Shown here piece after piece: positions 1-9,262 of a stretch of DNA of 9,695 nucleotides. Origin of the DNA: an uncultured Zoogloea sp. GTDB lineage: Bacteria > Pseudomonadota > Gammaproteobacteria > Burkholderiales > Rhodocyclaceae. The stretch is from assembly GCA_937967645.1 (NCBI GenBank), contig CALBTT010000049.1, forward strand, positions 1 through 9,695. The letters run 5' to 3'. The notes below the pieces were generated by a model. The model saw only the letters and a program-made list of their open reading frames with translations. It searched no databases and was not told the origin of the DNA. The first letter of the stretch is position 1; each line of letters opens with the position of its first letter. Both the position numbers and the translations under genes were made by a program.

Positions 1-3173
<3,173 letters not shown>

Positions 3174-3180
3174 GGATCTA

Positions 3181-3185
3181 CCTCT
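3181..3185 (-). promoter_or_regulatory. metH ribosome binding site
   Basis: On the minus strand AGAGG lies 7 bases before the ATG at 3173. This spacing supports the chosen metH start. It is outside the riboswitch-associated hairpin (3254-3289), so that hairpin does not directly cover it. Confidence 0.7.
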
Positions 3186-3253
3186 GGGTACGGATGGACA
3201 CAGCCGGACAGCGACGCGGACGCTTCGGACGCAGGCAGGTCACAAAAGCGAAC

Positions 3254-3289
3254 GGCGCGGCAAACCCGGCTGGAAGGTTTGCGAGCGCC
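3254..3289 (-). promoter_or_regulatory. Hairpin in metH leader, likely riboswitch expression platform
   Basis: On the minus strand, GGCGC (3289-3285), a two-base bulge TC, and GCAAACC (3282-3276) pair with GGTTTGC (3266-3260), a one-base bulge, and GCGCC (3258-3254), around a 9-base loop. That is 12 base pairs in two helices. Its lower 5' arm shares bases 3285-3287 with the 3' strand of the riboswitch pseudoknot, so the full hairpin and the ligand-bound fold should compete. Four U (3247-3244) follow, but only after a six-base gap, so it is a poor canonical intrinsic terminator. The pairing is directly visible; the attenuation role is inferred. Confidence 0.6.
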
Positions 3290-3346
3290 GTTGATGATTG
3301 CCGAGCCTGGCCCATGACTTTGATGGGTCGCAACGCTCCTCGGCAA
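3281..3346 (-). ncRNA. S-adenosylhomocysteine (SAH) riboswitch upstream of metH
   Basis: The minus strand carries the conserved core of SAH riboswitches: GAGGAGCGTTGC after the first P1 strand, CCAGGCTCGG closing P1, and AACGGCGCTC at the 3' end. Visible pairing: P1, 8 base pairs (3339-3346 with 3298-3305); P2, a hairpin with CCCAT/ATGGG (3323-3327 with 3311-3315); and a P4 pseudoknot GAGCG/CGCTC (3334-3338 with 3283-3287). This class is known upstream of ahcY, metH and metE in beta- and gammaproteobacteria and turns expression on when SAH accumulates. It starts at the predicted transcription start and ends about 107 bases before the metH ATG. I recognised it by motif and pairing; a covariance-model search was not possible here. 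Confidence 0.93.
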
Positions 3347-3353
3347 GACCCGG

Positions 3354-3383
3354 ATTTTACGGGGTTTTCGGGATCTCTGCCAA
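3354..3383 (-). promoter_or_regulatory. Predicted sigma-70 promoter for metH
   Basis: On the minus strand TTGGCA (3383-3378, five of six to TTGACA) and TAAAAT (3359-3354, five of six to TATAAT) are separated by 18 bases. The expected start about 7 bases after the -10 is near 3347, the first base before the SAH riboswitch. That agreement supports the prediction. The -35 begins one base past the stop codon of the upstream minus-strand gene (3385-3387). Confidence 0.72.
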
Positions 3384-3384
3384 G

Positions 3385-3636
3385 TCAGGGCGCGGGATCG
3401 CCGACCGCCCCGGCCAGCAGTTCCCGGGCGTCATCCTTCCACCAGCCCAGGGCCGCGTAGAAGCCTTCCCAGACGCAGCCGTTGCAGCCCCGCCCACAGC
3501 AGGTGGTGGGCGCCGGCGGTGGCTTGCGGTGGCTCAGCCCGGCGCCGGCCAGCAGGCCCCGGATCGCGGCGATCTGCGCCTCGGCCTCGACCAGGTCGCG
3601 CGGGCGGGCAAGGGGGAAGCAGACGGACTGGGACAT
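3385..3636 (-). CDS. Small oxidoreductase-like domain protein (CCGxGCxxC motif)
   Basis: An 83-residue protein whose second half carries CCGRGCNGCVWEGFY (Cys46, Cys47, Cys51, Cys54). This is the signature of the Pfam 'oxidoreductase-like' family (PF09791), found alone in short proteobacterial proteins. The name comes from eukaryotic proteins where the motif precedes oxidoreductase domains; no reaction is established. The cysteine cluster suggests metal or iron-sulfur binding, which is inference. The first 40 residues are a plain helical stretch (DLVEAEAQIAAIRGLL) with no signal peptide or membrane segment. I chose the ATG at 3636 because GGAGAA sits just upstream; the frame can be extended to 3702 but that part is arginine- and proline-rich and lacks a good binding site. 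Read-through into metH is possible, though metH has its own promoter. Confidence 0.85.
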   Translation of the reverse strand: MSQSVCFPLARPRDLVEAEAQIAAIRGLLAGAGLSHRKPPPAPTTCCGRGCNGCVWEGFYAALGWWKDDARELLAGAVGDPAP

Positions 3637-3660
3637 GGTGCGTTCTCCGGTGGGGCGGCG

Positions 3661-3689
3661 ACGATAGCACCACCGGCCGGGCAGGTGAA
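3661..3689 (-). promoter_or_regulatory. Weak candidate promoter for the small cysteine-motif gene
   Basis: On the minus strand TTCACC (3689-3684) and TATCGT (3666-3661) are separated by 17 bases, each matching four of six consensus positions. It lies 25 bases before the ATG at 3636. In GC-rich DNA such weak matches are common, so this is tentative. Confidence 0.3.
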
Positions 3690-3729
3690 GCGGCACCGGC
3701 AACCCGCCACGGCCCGCAGCCCGTCGTCA

Positions 3730-3758
3730 TTGCCGCGGCACGGGGGGCACCTTAGAAT
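3730..3758 (+). promoter_or_regulatory. Predicted sigma-70 promoter of the lipid operon
   Basis: TTGCCG (3730-3735, four of six) and TAGAAT (3753-3758, five of six) with a 17-base spacer. The predicted transcription start near 3765 would leave a leader of only about 23 bases before the GTG at 3788. No other promoter-like site stands out in the 151-base divergent gap on this strand, and the five genes downstream have no room for promoters between them. The whole operon therefore probably depends on it. Confidence 0.6.
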
Positions 3759-3787
3759 GCCATTCGCACCCTTTCCGGAAGCCTCCC

Positions 3788-5092
3788 GTGTCGACCACCC
3801 ACGAGATCCTGTTTTTCGGCGAAGTCCTGCCGGGCCATGACCCTGCGACCACCCGCGCCGCCCTGCAGGGTCTGCTCAAATGTCCAGCCGACACCCTGGA
3901 GCGGGTCTTCTCGGGCGAGCGGGTCACGCTCCGCAAGGGCCTCGCCACCTGGCAGGCCGAACACTACCTGAGCACCCTCACCGGCATCGGCCTGAAGGTG
4001 GTGGTGGAGCCGCCCCTGCCGGAGATGGCAACCGCCCAGCCCGAGCCGCCTCCCGCGGGTGCCGCCGAATCCGGACGCATCGCACCACCCTCACCCGAGC
4101 CACAACTGGCGCAGGCGCCCGCGCTGCCCGACGCGCAGGCCGCCAGCATGACCTGCCCGGCCTGCGGCGAACAGCAGCCGCCCCGCACCCTGTGCCGGGC
4201 CTGCTCCATCGACATGCCCCGCTACGCGGCCGCCGCCAAGGCCATCGCCAGCGATCGCCTCGGGCCGGCACCCATGCCGCGGCAAACGACCCCGGCCGCG
4301 GACGAAGCCACCGGCGACACGCCCCTGTTCGGCTTCGGCCTGGACGGTCGCTTCGGCCGCAGCACCTACCTGCAGAGCGCCTTCCTGGGTTTCGCCGCCG
4401 CCGTGCTGCTGATGCCCCTGATGCTGTTCCTCGGCACGCCCGGCCTGCTGCTCGGCCTGCTCCTGCTGCTGGTGCTGGCGGTATGGGGCACACGCGCCAG
4501 CGTGCTGCGCTGCCACGACCTGGGGTTCAATGGCTGGTGGTCCCTCGCCACCCTGGTCCCGGCGATCGGCTTCATCGCCGCCCTGGCCCTGCTCCTGGTA
4601 CCTGGTCAGAAAGAGCACAACGCCTGGGGCCCGCGCCGCCGCCCGGTGGGCATCCCGGCCCTGGTCGGCGCGCTGGTGCTTGCCGTGGCAGGCGCTGGCG
4701 TGATGGCCCGCTTCACCCCCGACACCCTGCCCGACCCGAGCCGGCTCGCCGGGCTGAAAGCGACCCAGCACGACGACGAGGCCGCCTTTCTGGCGCGCTA
4801 CGACGCCCGCCGCGACCGGCTCGTCATGTATTCCCTGACCACCTGCGGCTACTGCACCGAGAAGCGCCGCCAGTTCGAACGCATGGGTGTCTATGTCACC
4901 GAATACATGATCGACGAGGACTCCGCCGCCGAGGACAGACTGAATGACCGCCTGCAGCGGGCTGGTATCACGGGTGCGATCGGCACCCCCATCCTCGAGG
5001 TGAACGGCCAGATCCTGCCCAACAATCCGAGTCTGTCGATCCTGGCCCACCACCTCTACGGCCGCAGCGACACATCCGCCAGGGCCTTGTGA
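3788..5092 (+). CDS. DUF805 membrane protein with zinc ribbon and C-terminal glutaredoxin-like domain
   Basis: A 434-residue multidomain membrane protein of unknown role. Residues 1-75 form a small alpha/beta domain (ILFFGEVLPGHD, LERVFSGERVTLRKGL) of a kind I have seen before zinc ribbons in DUF805-type proteins. A proline/alanine-rich linker (76-120) follows. A four-cysteine zinc ribbon has Cys123-x2-Cys126 and Cys136-x2-Cys139. DUF805 spans about 180-282, with hydrophobic helices near 196-216, 219-233 and 252-272 and the family-typical RCHDLGFNGWW. A further membrane helix covers 287-306. The C-terminus (345-423) resembles glutaredoxin/thioredoxin: TTCGYC (Cys353, Cys356) and the cis-proline loop GTP (Pro401). 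GTG is the start: GGAAG lies upstream and there is no better in-frame ATG. Its stop overlaps the next gene's possible GTG start. Which side of the membrane the redox domain faces cannot be settled from sequence alone. Confidence 0.88.
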   Translation: MSTTHEILFFGEVLPGHDPATTRAALQGLLKCPADTLERVFSGERVTLRKGLATWQAEHYLSTLTGIGLKVVVEPPLPEMATAQPEPPPAGAAESGRIAPPSPEPQLAQAPALPDAQAASMTCPACGEQQPPRTLCRACSIDMPRYAAAAKAIASDRLGPAPMPRQTTPAADEATGDTPLFGFGLDGRFGRSTYLQSAFLGFAAAVLLMPLMLFLGTPGLLLGLLLLLVLAVWGTRASVLRCHDLGFNGWWSLATLVPAIGFIAALALLLVPGQKEHNAWGPRRRPVGIPALVGALVLAVAGAGVMARFTPDTLPDPSRLAGLKATQHDDEAAFLARYDARRDRLVMYSLTTCGYCTEKRRQFERMGVYVTEYMIDEDSAAEDRLNDRLQRAGITGAIGTPILEVNGQILPNNPSLSILAHHLYGRSDTSARAL

Positions 5093-5094
5093 CG

Positions 5095-5706
5095 ATGATC
5101 AGCATCTACCAGCTCAAACCGCGCTTCCAGGCCCTCCTGCGGCCCATCGTGGCGCGCTTTGCCACGGCCGGCATCACCGCCAACCAGGTGACCCTGGCGG
5201 CGATGGCCGTCTCCCTCGCCCTGGGGACCTGGCTCTTCCTCCACCCGCAGGCCACCGCGGCCTTCCTGCTGCTGCCCCTGTGGATGTTCCTGCGCATGGC
5301 CTTCAATGCGGTGGATGGCATGCTGGCCCGCGAGTTCGGCCAGCAATCGGCGCTGGGGGCCTATCTCAACGAGCTCTCCGACGTCATCTCCGACGCCGCC
5401 CTGTACCTGCCCTTCGTGTGGGTCGCACCCTTCTCCTGGGCCGATGTGGGCGCCCTGATCTTCCTCTCCGCCGTGTCGGAGATGGCGGGCGCCCTCGGCC
5501 CCATGGTCGGCGCCCCGCGCCGCTACGACGGGCCGATGGGCAAGAGCGACCGGGCCTTCCTGTTCGGCGCGCTGGGCCTGTGGCTGGGCCTGGCCGGCAG
5601 CCTGCCCGAGTGGGCCGCATGGATCCTGCCGGCCGCCTCGGCCGCCATCCTGCTCAACATCCACAACCGCATCCGCGGCGGCGTGGCCCAGGCCCGTCCG
5701 CGCTGA
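5095..5706 (+). CDS. ynbA: YnbA-like CDP-alcohol phosphatidyltransferase
   Basis: A 203-residue integral membrane enzyme of the family that moves a phosphatidyl group from a CDP-lipid to an alcohol, releasing CMP. The signature region is NAVDGMLAR then GAYLNELSDVISD. Against the canonical D-x2-D-G-x2-A-R-x8-G-x3-D-x3-D, the first and third aspartates are Asn71 and Asn92, while Asp74, Asp96 and an additional Asp100 are present. From memory E. coli YnbA shares these Asn positions, so this looks like a subfamily trait. Length, signature and neighbouring ynbC/ynbD-like genes make YnbA the best match. ATG at 5095 is preferred; GTG at 5089 would add two residues and overlap the previous stop (GTGA). 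The gap to the next gene is 10 bases. The acceptor alcohol is unknown. The symbol is by homology only. Confidence 0.88.
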   Translation: MISIYQLKPRFQALLRPIVARFATAGITANQVTLAAMAVSLALGTWLFLHPQATAAFLLLPLWMFLRMAFNAVDGMLAREFGQQSALGAYLNELSDVISDAALYLPFVWVAPFSWADVGALIFLSAVSEMAGALGPMVGAPRRYDGPMGKSDRAFLFGALGLWLGLAGSLPEWAAWILPAASAAILLNIHNRIRGGVAQARPR

Positions 5707-5716
5707 AAGGCGCTTC

Positions 5717-7474
5717 ATGCCGAGCTCCCGAACCGCTTCGGAACACCACTTCACGACCCACGACAGGGTCGCCCTGTTCTACCGCCACTGGCCGGCTGCC
5801 CGGCCGTCGCGGGGCGCCGTGGTGATGTTCCACCGGGGCCACGAACACTCCGGCCGGCTGGCCCACCTGGTGGACGAGCTGGACCTGCCGGACTTCGACT
5901 TCTTCGCCTGGGACGCCCGCGGCCATGGCTTGTCCCCCGGCGAGCGGGGCTGGTCGCCCAGCTTCGGCACCTCGGTGCGCGACGTGCAGACCTTCGTCGA
6001 GCACCTCCGCGACACCCACGGCATCGCCCTGGCCGACATGGCCGTGCTGGCCCAGAGCGTGGGCGCCGTGCTGGTTTCCACCTGGGCCCACGACTACGCG
6101 CCGCCGGTGCGCTGCCTGGTGCTCGCCTCGCCGGCCTTCCAGGTCAAGCTCTACGTGCCCTTCGCCCGGCCCGGGCTGGCCCTGCTGCAGAAGCTGCGTG
6201 GCAACTTCTTCGTCAATAGCTACGTCAAGGCGAAGTTCCTGACTCACGACCCGGCCCGCCAGGCCTCCTATGACAGCGACCCGCTGATCGCCCGGGCCAT
6301 CTCGGTGAACATCCTGCTGGGGCTCTACGAAGCCGCAGAACGGGTGGTGGCCGACGCTCAGGCCATCACCCTGCCCACCCAACTGCTGATCTCCGGCGCC
6401 GACTGGGTGGTCCATCACGCCCCCCAGCACGCCTTCTTCGAGCGGCTGGGCGCGGCGGTCAAGGAAAAACATGTCCTCGACGGCTTCTACCACGACACCC
6501 TGGGCGAGAAGGACCGGGCGCCGGCCCTGGCCCGCATCCGCGACTTCATCCTGCGCCGCTTCGCCGAGCCCGTCAGCCGGCCCGACCTGCGCCATGCCGA
6601 CCAGCACGGCGCCAGCCGCGACGAGGCCGAGGCGCTGTCCCGGCCGCTGCCAGCCCTCAGCCCGCGGGGCCTCTACTGGGCGGCCTACCGGGCCAGCCTG
6701 AAGCTGGGCGGCCTGTTGTCCGAAGGCGTGGCCCTGGGGCATCGCACCGGCTTCGATTCGGGCAGCACCCTCGACTACGTGTATCGCAACACCCCGAGCG
6801 GCGCCGGCCCCATCGGCCGGGCCATCGACCGCAACTACCTGGATGCGATCGGCTGGCGCGGCATCCGCCAGCGCAAGCTGCACCTGGAGGAACTGCTGCG
6901 CCTGGCCCTCCGGCATCTGCAGCAGGAAGGCCGCCCCCAGCGGCTCCTGGACATCGCCGCCGGCCATGGCCGCTACGTGCTGGAGGCCCTCGAAGGGGCG
7001 GCGCGGCGGCCCGACTCCATCCTGCTGCGCGACTTCAGCGACATCAACGTGCGCGACGGCGCCGCCCTGATCCGCGCCAAGGGCCTGCAGGACATCGCCC
7101 GCTTCGAGAAGGGCGACGCCTTCGACCCGGCCTCGCTGGCGGCGGTGACGCCACGGCCGACCATCGGCATCGTCTCCGGGCTGTACGAGCTGTTTCCCGA
7201 CAACGGCATGGTGCGGCGCTCCCTGGCCGGCCTGGCCCAGGCGGTCGAGCCCGGGGGCTACCTGCTGTACACCGGCCAGCCCTGGCACCCCCAGCTGGAG
7301 CTGATCGCCCGCGCCCTGACCAGCCACCGGGGCGGCGAAGCCTGGGTGATGCGCCGGCGCAGCCAGGCCGAGATGGACCAGCTGGTGGACGAGGCCGGTT
7401 TCGACAAGCTCACCCAGCGCATCGACGAATGGGGCATCTTCACCGTGTCCCTGGCGCGCCGGCGGCCCGCATGA
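5717..7474 (+). CDS. ynbC: YnbC-like alpha/beta hydrolase fused to SAM-dependent methyltransferase
   Basis: A 585-residue two-domain protein, the same length as I recall for E. coli YnbC. Residues 1-285 are an alpha/beta hydrolase of the monoglyceride lipase/lysophospholipase type: oxyanion region FHRGHEHSGR, DARGHGLS, nucleophile elbow AQSVG with Ser114, and probable triad partners Asp229 (SGADW) and His259 (GFYHD). The elbow has Ala in place of the usual first Gly. Residues 286-312 are a linker. From about 313 to 585 is a class I methyltransferase-like domain with motif I LLDIAAGHGRY (410-420), a second-strand acidic region RDFSD, and EPGGYLLYTGQPWHPQ. No signal peptide or membrane segment is evident, so it probably works at the inner face of the membrane. 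AAAGG lies before the ATG. The stop overlaps the next start (ATGA). Substrates of both halves are unknown; a lipid is inferred from neighbours. Confidence 0.9.
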   Translation: MPSSRTASEHHFTTHDRVALFYRHWPAARPSRGAVVMFHRGHEHSGRLAHLVDELDLPDFDFFAWDARGHGLSPGERGWSPSFGTSVRDVQTFVEHLRDTHGIALADMAVLAQSVGAVLVSTWAHDYAPPVRCLVLASPAFQVKLYVPFARPGLALLQKLRGNFFVNSYVKAKFLTHDPARQASYDSDPLIARAISVNILLGLYEAAERVVADAQAITLPTQLLISGADWVVHHAPQHAFFERLGAAVKEKHVLDGFYHDTLGEKDRAPALARIRDFILRRFAEPVSRPDLRHADQHGASRDEAEALSRPLPALSPRGLYWAAYRASLKLGGLLSEGVALGHRTGFDSGSTLDYVYRNTPSGAGPIGRAIDRNYLDAIGWRGIRQRKLHLEELLRLALRHLQQEGRPQRLLDIAAGHGRYVLEALEGAARRPDSILLRDFSDINVRDGAALIRAKGLQDIARFEKGDAFDPASLAAVTPRPTIGIVSGLYELFPDNGMVRRSLAGLAQAVEPGGYLLYTGQPWHPQLELIARALTSHRGGEAWVMRRRSQAEMDQLVDEAGFDKLTQRIDEWGIFTVSLARRRPA

Positions 7475-8808
7475 CCCCCGTCGCCGCCACCACCGAAGCC
7501 CTGCCCTGGCGGCGCGGGGTGGCCTGGCTGCTGTTCCTCGGCCCCTTCTTCTTCCTCAGCTACGGCTTCGCCAATTCCATGGCGGCCCGCTGGCAGGTGA
7601 GCGACGCGGTGGTCTTCGGCTGGGAACGGCACATCCCCTTCATGCCGTGGACCATCCTGCCCTACTGGTCCATCGACCTGTTCTACGGCCTGTCCTTTCT
7701 GCTCTGCCGCACGGCCCTGCAGGTGGATCGCCACGCCCTGCGCCTGCTCACCGCCCAGCTCGTGTCGGTGGTCTGCTTCCTGCTGTTCCCGCTGCGCTTC
7801 AGCTTCGCCCGGCCCGCCACCGACGGGCTCTTCGGCGGACTGTTCGACGCACTGGCGAGCTTCGACCAGCCCTACAACCAGGCGCCCTCCCTGCACATCA
7901 GCCTGCTGGTGATCCTGTGGGTGCGCTTCGCCGCGGCCAGCCGGGGCGGCCTGCGCCTGGCCGTGCATGTCTGGGCCGTGCTGATCGCCATCTCGGTGCT
8001 CACCACCTACCAGCATCATTTCATCGACCTGCCCAGCGGGGCCCTGGTCGGCCTGCTGTGCCTGTGGCTGTGGCCCGCCACGGGACCCGCGCCCTTCGCC
8101 ACCGCCTGGCAGGCCTCCCCCGCCGCCCGCCACCTGGCCGGCCGCTACCTGCTGGGTGCGCTGGCCTGTGCCGGGCTGGCCGGCCTGCTGGGCGACGGTG
8201 CCCTGTGGCTGCTGTGGCCGGCCGTCGCCCTGAGCCTGGTGGCCCTCAATTACGCCTGCCTCGGCCCCGCCGGCTTCCAGAAGCTCGACGGCCGGCACAG
8301 CCTGGGCGCAGCCCTGCTGCTGGCCCCCTACACCCTCGGCGCGTGGATCAACTCGCGCCTGTGGACCCGCCGCCGTCCGGCCCCCGACCTGATCGCCGAC
8401 GAGGTGTGGCTGGGTCGCATGCCCGACGCCCGCGACATGGCGACGGGTGGCTTCCGGGCCCTGCTCGACCTCACCGCGGAACTGCCCGCCCCACGCGGCC
8501 CCTGGCAGTACGCCGGCCTGCCCTGGCTGGACCTGCTGCCACCCACCACGGCGCAGCTCGAACAGGCGGCCACCCGGCTCGATGCCCTGCAGGCCCAGGG
8601 CGGCCCCGTGCTGGTGTGCTGCGCCCTCGGCTACTCGCGCAGCGCCAGCGCGGTGGCGGCCTGGCTGCTGCTGAGCGGCCGCGTCGCCAGCGTCGACGCG
8701 GCCGAAGCCCTGCTGCGGAGCGCCCGGCCGGGCATCGTGCTGGGCCCCGCTCACCGACAGGCGCTGGCCAACCTGCCCGCCCCGCTGGAGACCCGTGGTG
8801 GCGCCTGA
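7471..8808 (+). CDS. ynbD: YnbD-like PAP2 phosphatase fused to dual-specificity phosphatase
   Basis: A 445-residue membrane protein (E. coli YnbD is about 430). The N-terminal part is a PAP2-type lipid phosphatase with membrane helices near 15-33, 62-80, 91-109, 143-153 and 164-178. Its motifs are RFSFARP (Arg114, Pro115), PSLH (139-142, where PSGH is usual) and TYQHHFID (His182, Asp186), followed by PSG. More hydrophobic helices lie at 188-202, 226-243 and 245-263. From about 300 on comes a cytosolic dual-specificity/tyrosine phosphatase-like domain with the C-x5-R loop CALGYSRS (Cys384, Arg390). The residue before the nucleophile is Cys383 instead of the usual His. Start ATG 7471 overlaps the ynbC stop as ATGA; the frame extends to 7429, but that would lengthen the overlap. 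There is no clear binding site, which fits translational coupling. It may dephosphorylate a phosphatidyl-alcohol phosphate, phosphatidic acid or a prenyl phosphate. Confidence 0.9.
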   Translation: MTPVAATTEALPWRRGVAWLLFLGPFFFLSYGFANSMAARWQVSDAVVFGWERHIPFMPWTILPYWSIDLFYGLSFLLCRTALQVDRHALRLLTAQLVSVVCFLLFPLRFSFARPATDGLFGGLFDALASFDQPYNQAPSLHISLLVILWVRFAAASRGGLRLAVHVWAVLIAISVLTTYQHHFIDLPSGALVGLLCLWLWPATGPAPFATAWQASPAARHLAGRYLLGALACAGLAGLLGDGALWLLWPAVALSLVALNYACLGPAGFQKLDGRHSLGAALLLAPYTLGAWINSRLWTRRRPAPDLIADEVWLGRMPDARDMATGGFRALLDLTAELPAPRGPWQYAGLPWLDLLPPTTAQLEQAATRLDALQAQGGPVLVCCALGYSRSASAVAAWLLLSGRVASVDAAEALLRSARPGIVLGPAHRQALANLPAPLETRGGA

Positions 8809-9262
8809 CACCCGCGAGGCCGCGGCCACCGCCGGCCTGACCGCCGCCACCCTGGCCCAGGCCCGGGGCTGCCGTCAGCTCGCCAGCGGCCTGCTGCTGC
8901 TCGGCATCGCCAGCCTGCTGCTGCCACCGGCCGGGCCAGGCTGCGTCCTGCTCACCGCGCTCGCCATCGGCGCCACGTTGGTGCAGCACTACTACGCGCT
9001 GCGCTGCGAACTGGACGCCCGCCTCTTCGCCAACTGGGCAAGCCAATGGGCACAGCCCGGCAGCGCCCCCGACGCCGACCTGGCCGCCTTCGATCAGGCC
9101 CTGGCGGGGCTCTCCGGCCGGCGGCCGCCGCCCCGTCCGCTGGAGGAGCGGGCCCGGGCGGCCCTGCGCTTGTTCCGTCATCAACTCATCGCACTGCTCG
9201 TCGGGCTTGCGGCTATCCTTGGCGCCGTGGCCTGGCGCCTGCTCCAGGCAGGAATCAACTGA
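8798..9262 (+). CDS. Small membrane protein of unknown function in the lipid operon
   Basis: A 154-residue protein that I do not recognise as a named family. It has two close hydrophobic segments (about 29-43 and 48-66), a charged soluble middle (LVQHYYALRCELDARLFANWA, then a DADLAAFDQAL helix and a proline-rich RRPPPRPLEER), and a C-terminal hydrophobic segment (128-148). I therefore expect three membrane helices or a hairpin plus an anchor. The start is GTG: 8798 has GGAG 7 bases upstream, while GTG 8795 would have only 4 bases of spacing. Either start overlaps the end of ynbD by about 11-14 bases, and its stop overlaps the acyltransferase start (TGATG). Position between a lipid phosphatase and an acyltransferase suggests an accessory subunit of the same membrane process, which is inference. 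Confidence 0.78.
   Translation: MAPDTREAAATAGLTAATLAQARGCRQLASGLLLLGIASLLLPPAGPGCVLLTALAIGATLVQHYYALRCELDARLFANWASQWAQPGSAPDADLAAFDQALAGLSGRRPPPRPLEERARAALRLFRHQLIALLVGLAAILGAVAWRLLQAGIN

Noticed and set aside
3254..3289. Call as a strong intrinsic terminator
   Set aside because: The stem is good, but the U tract is only four bases and six bases away, so I list it as an expression-platform hairpin instead.
3754..3766. Short inverted repeat GAATG-C-CATTC next to the operon -10
   Set aside because: Only five base pairs with a one-base centre. Too short to call an operator without comparison to related genomes.
3298..3840. Plus-strand frame of 180 codons across the metH leader and the small cysteine-motif gene
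   Set aside because: Composition is not protein-like, it crosses the riboswitch in antisense, and it conflicts with the CCGxGCxxC gene and the operon start.
5654..7327. Minus-strand open frame of 557 codons opposite ynbC
   Set aside because: Low-complexity Gly/Ala/Gln/Val-rich product, antisense to a gene with clear hydrolase and methyltransferase motifs. Typical of high-GC shadow frames.
7258..8850. Minus-strand open frame of 530 codons opposite ynbD
   Set aside because: Gln/Gly/Ala-rich composition without motifs; the plus-strand frame has PAP2 and C-x5-R phosphatase motifs.
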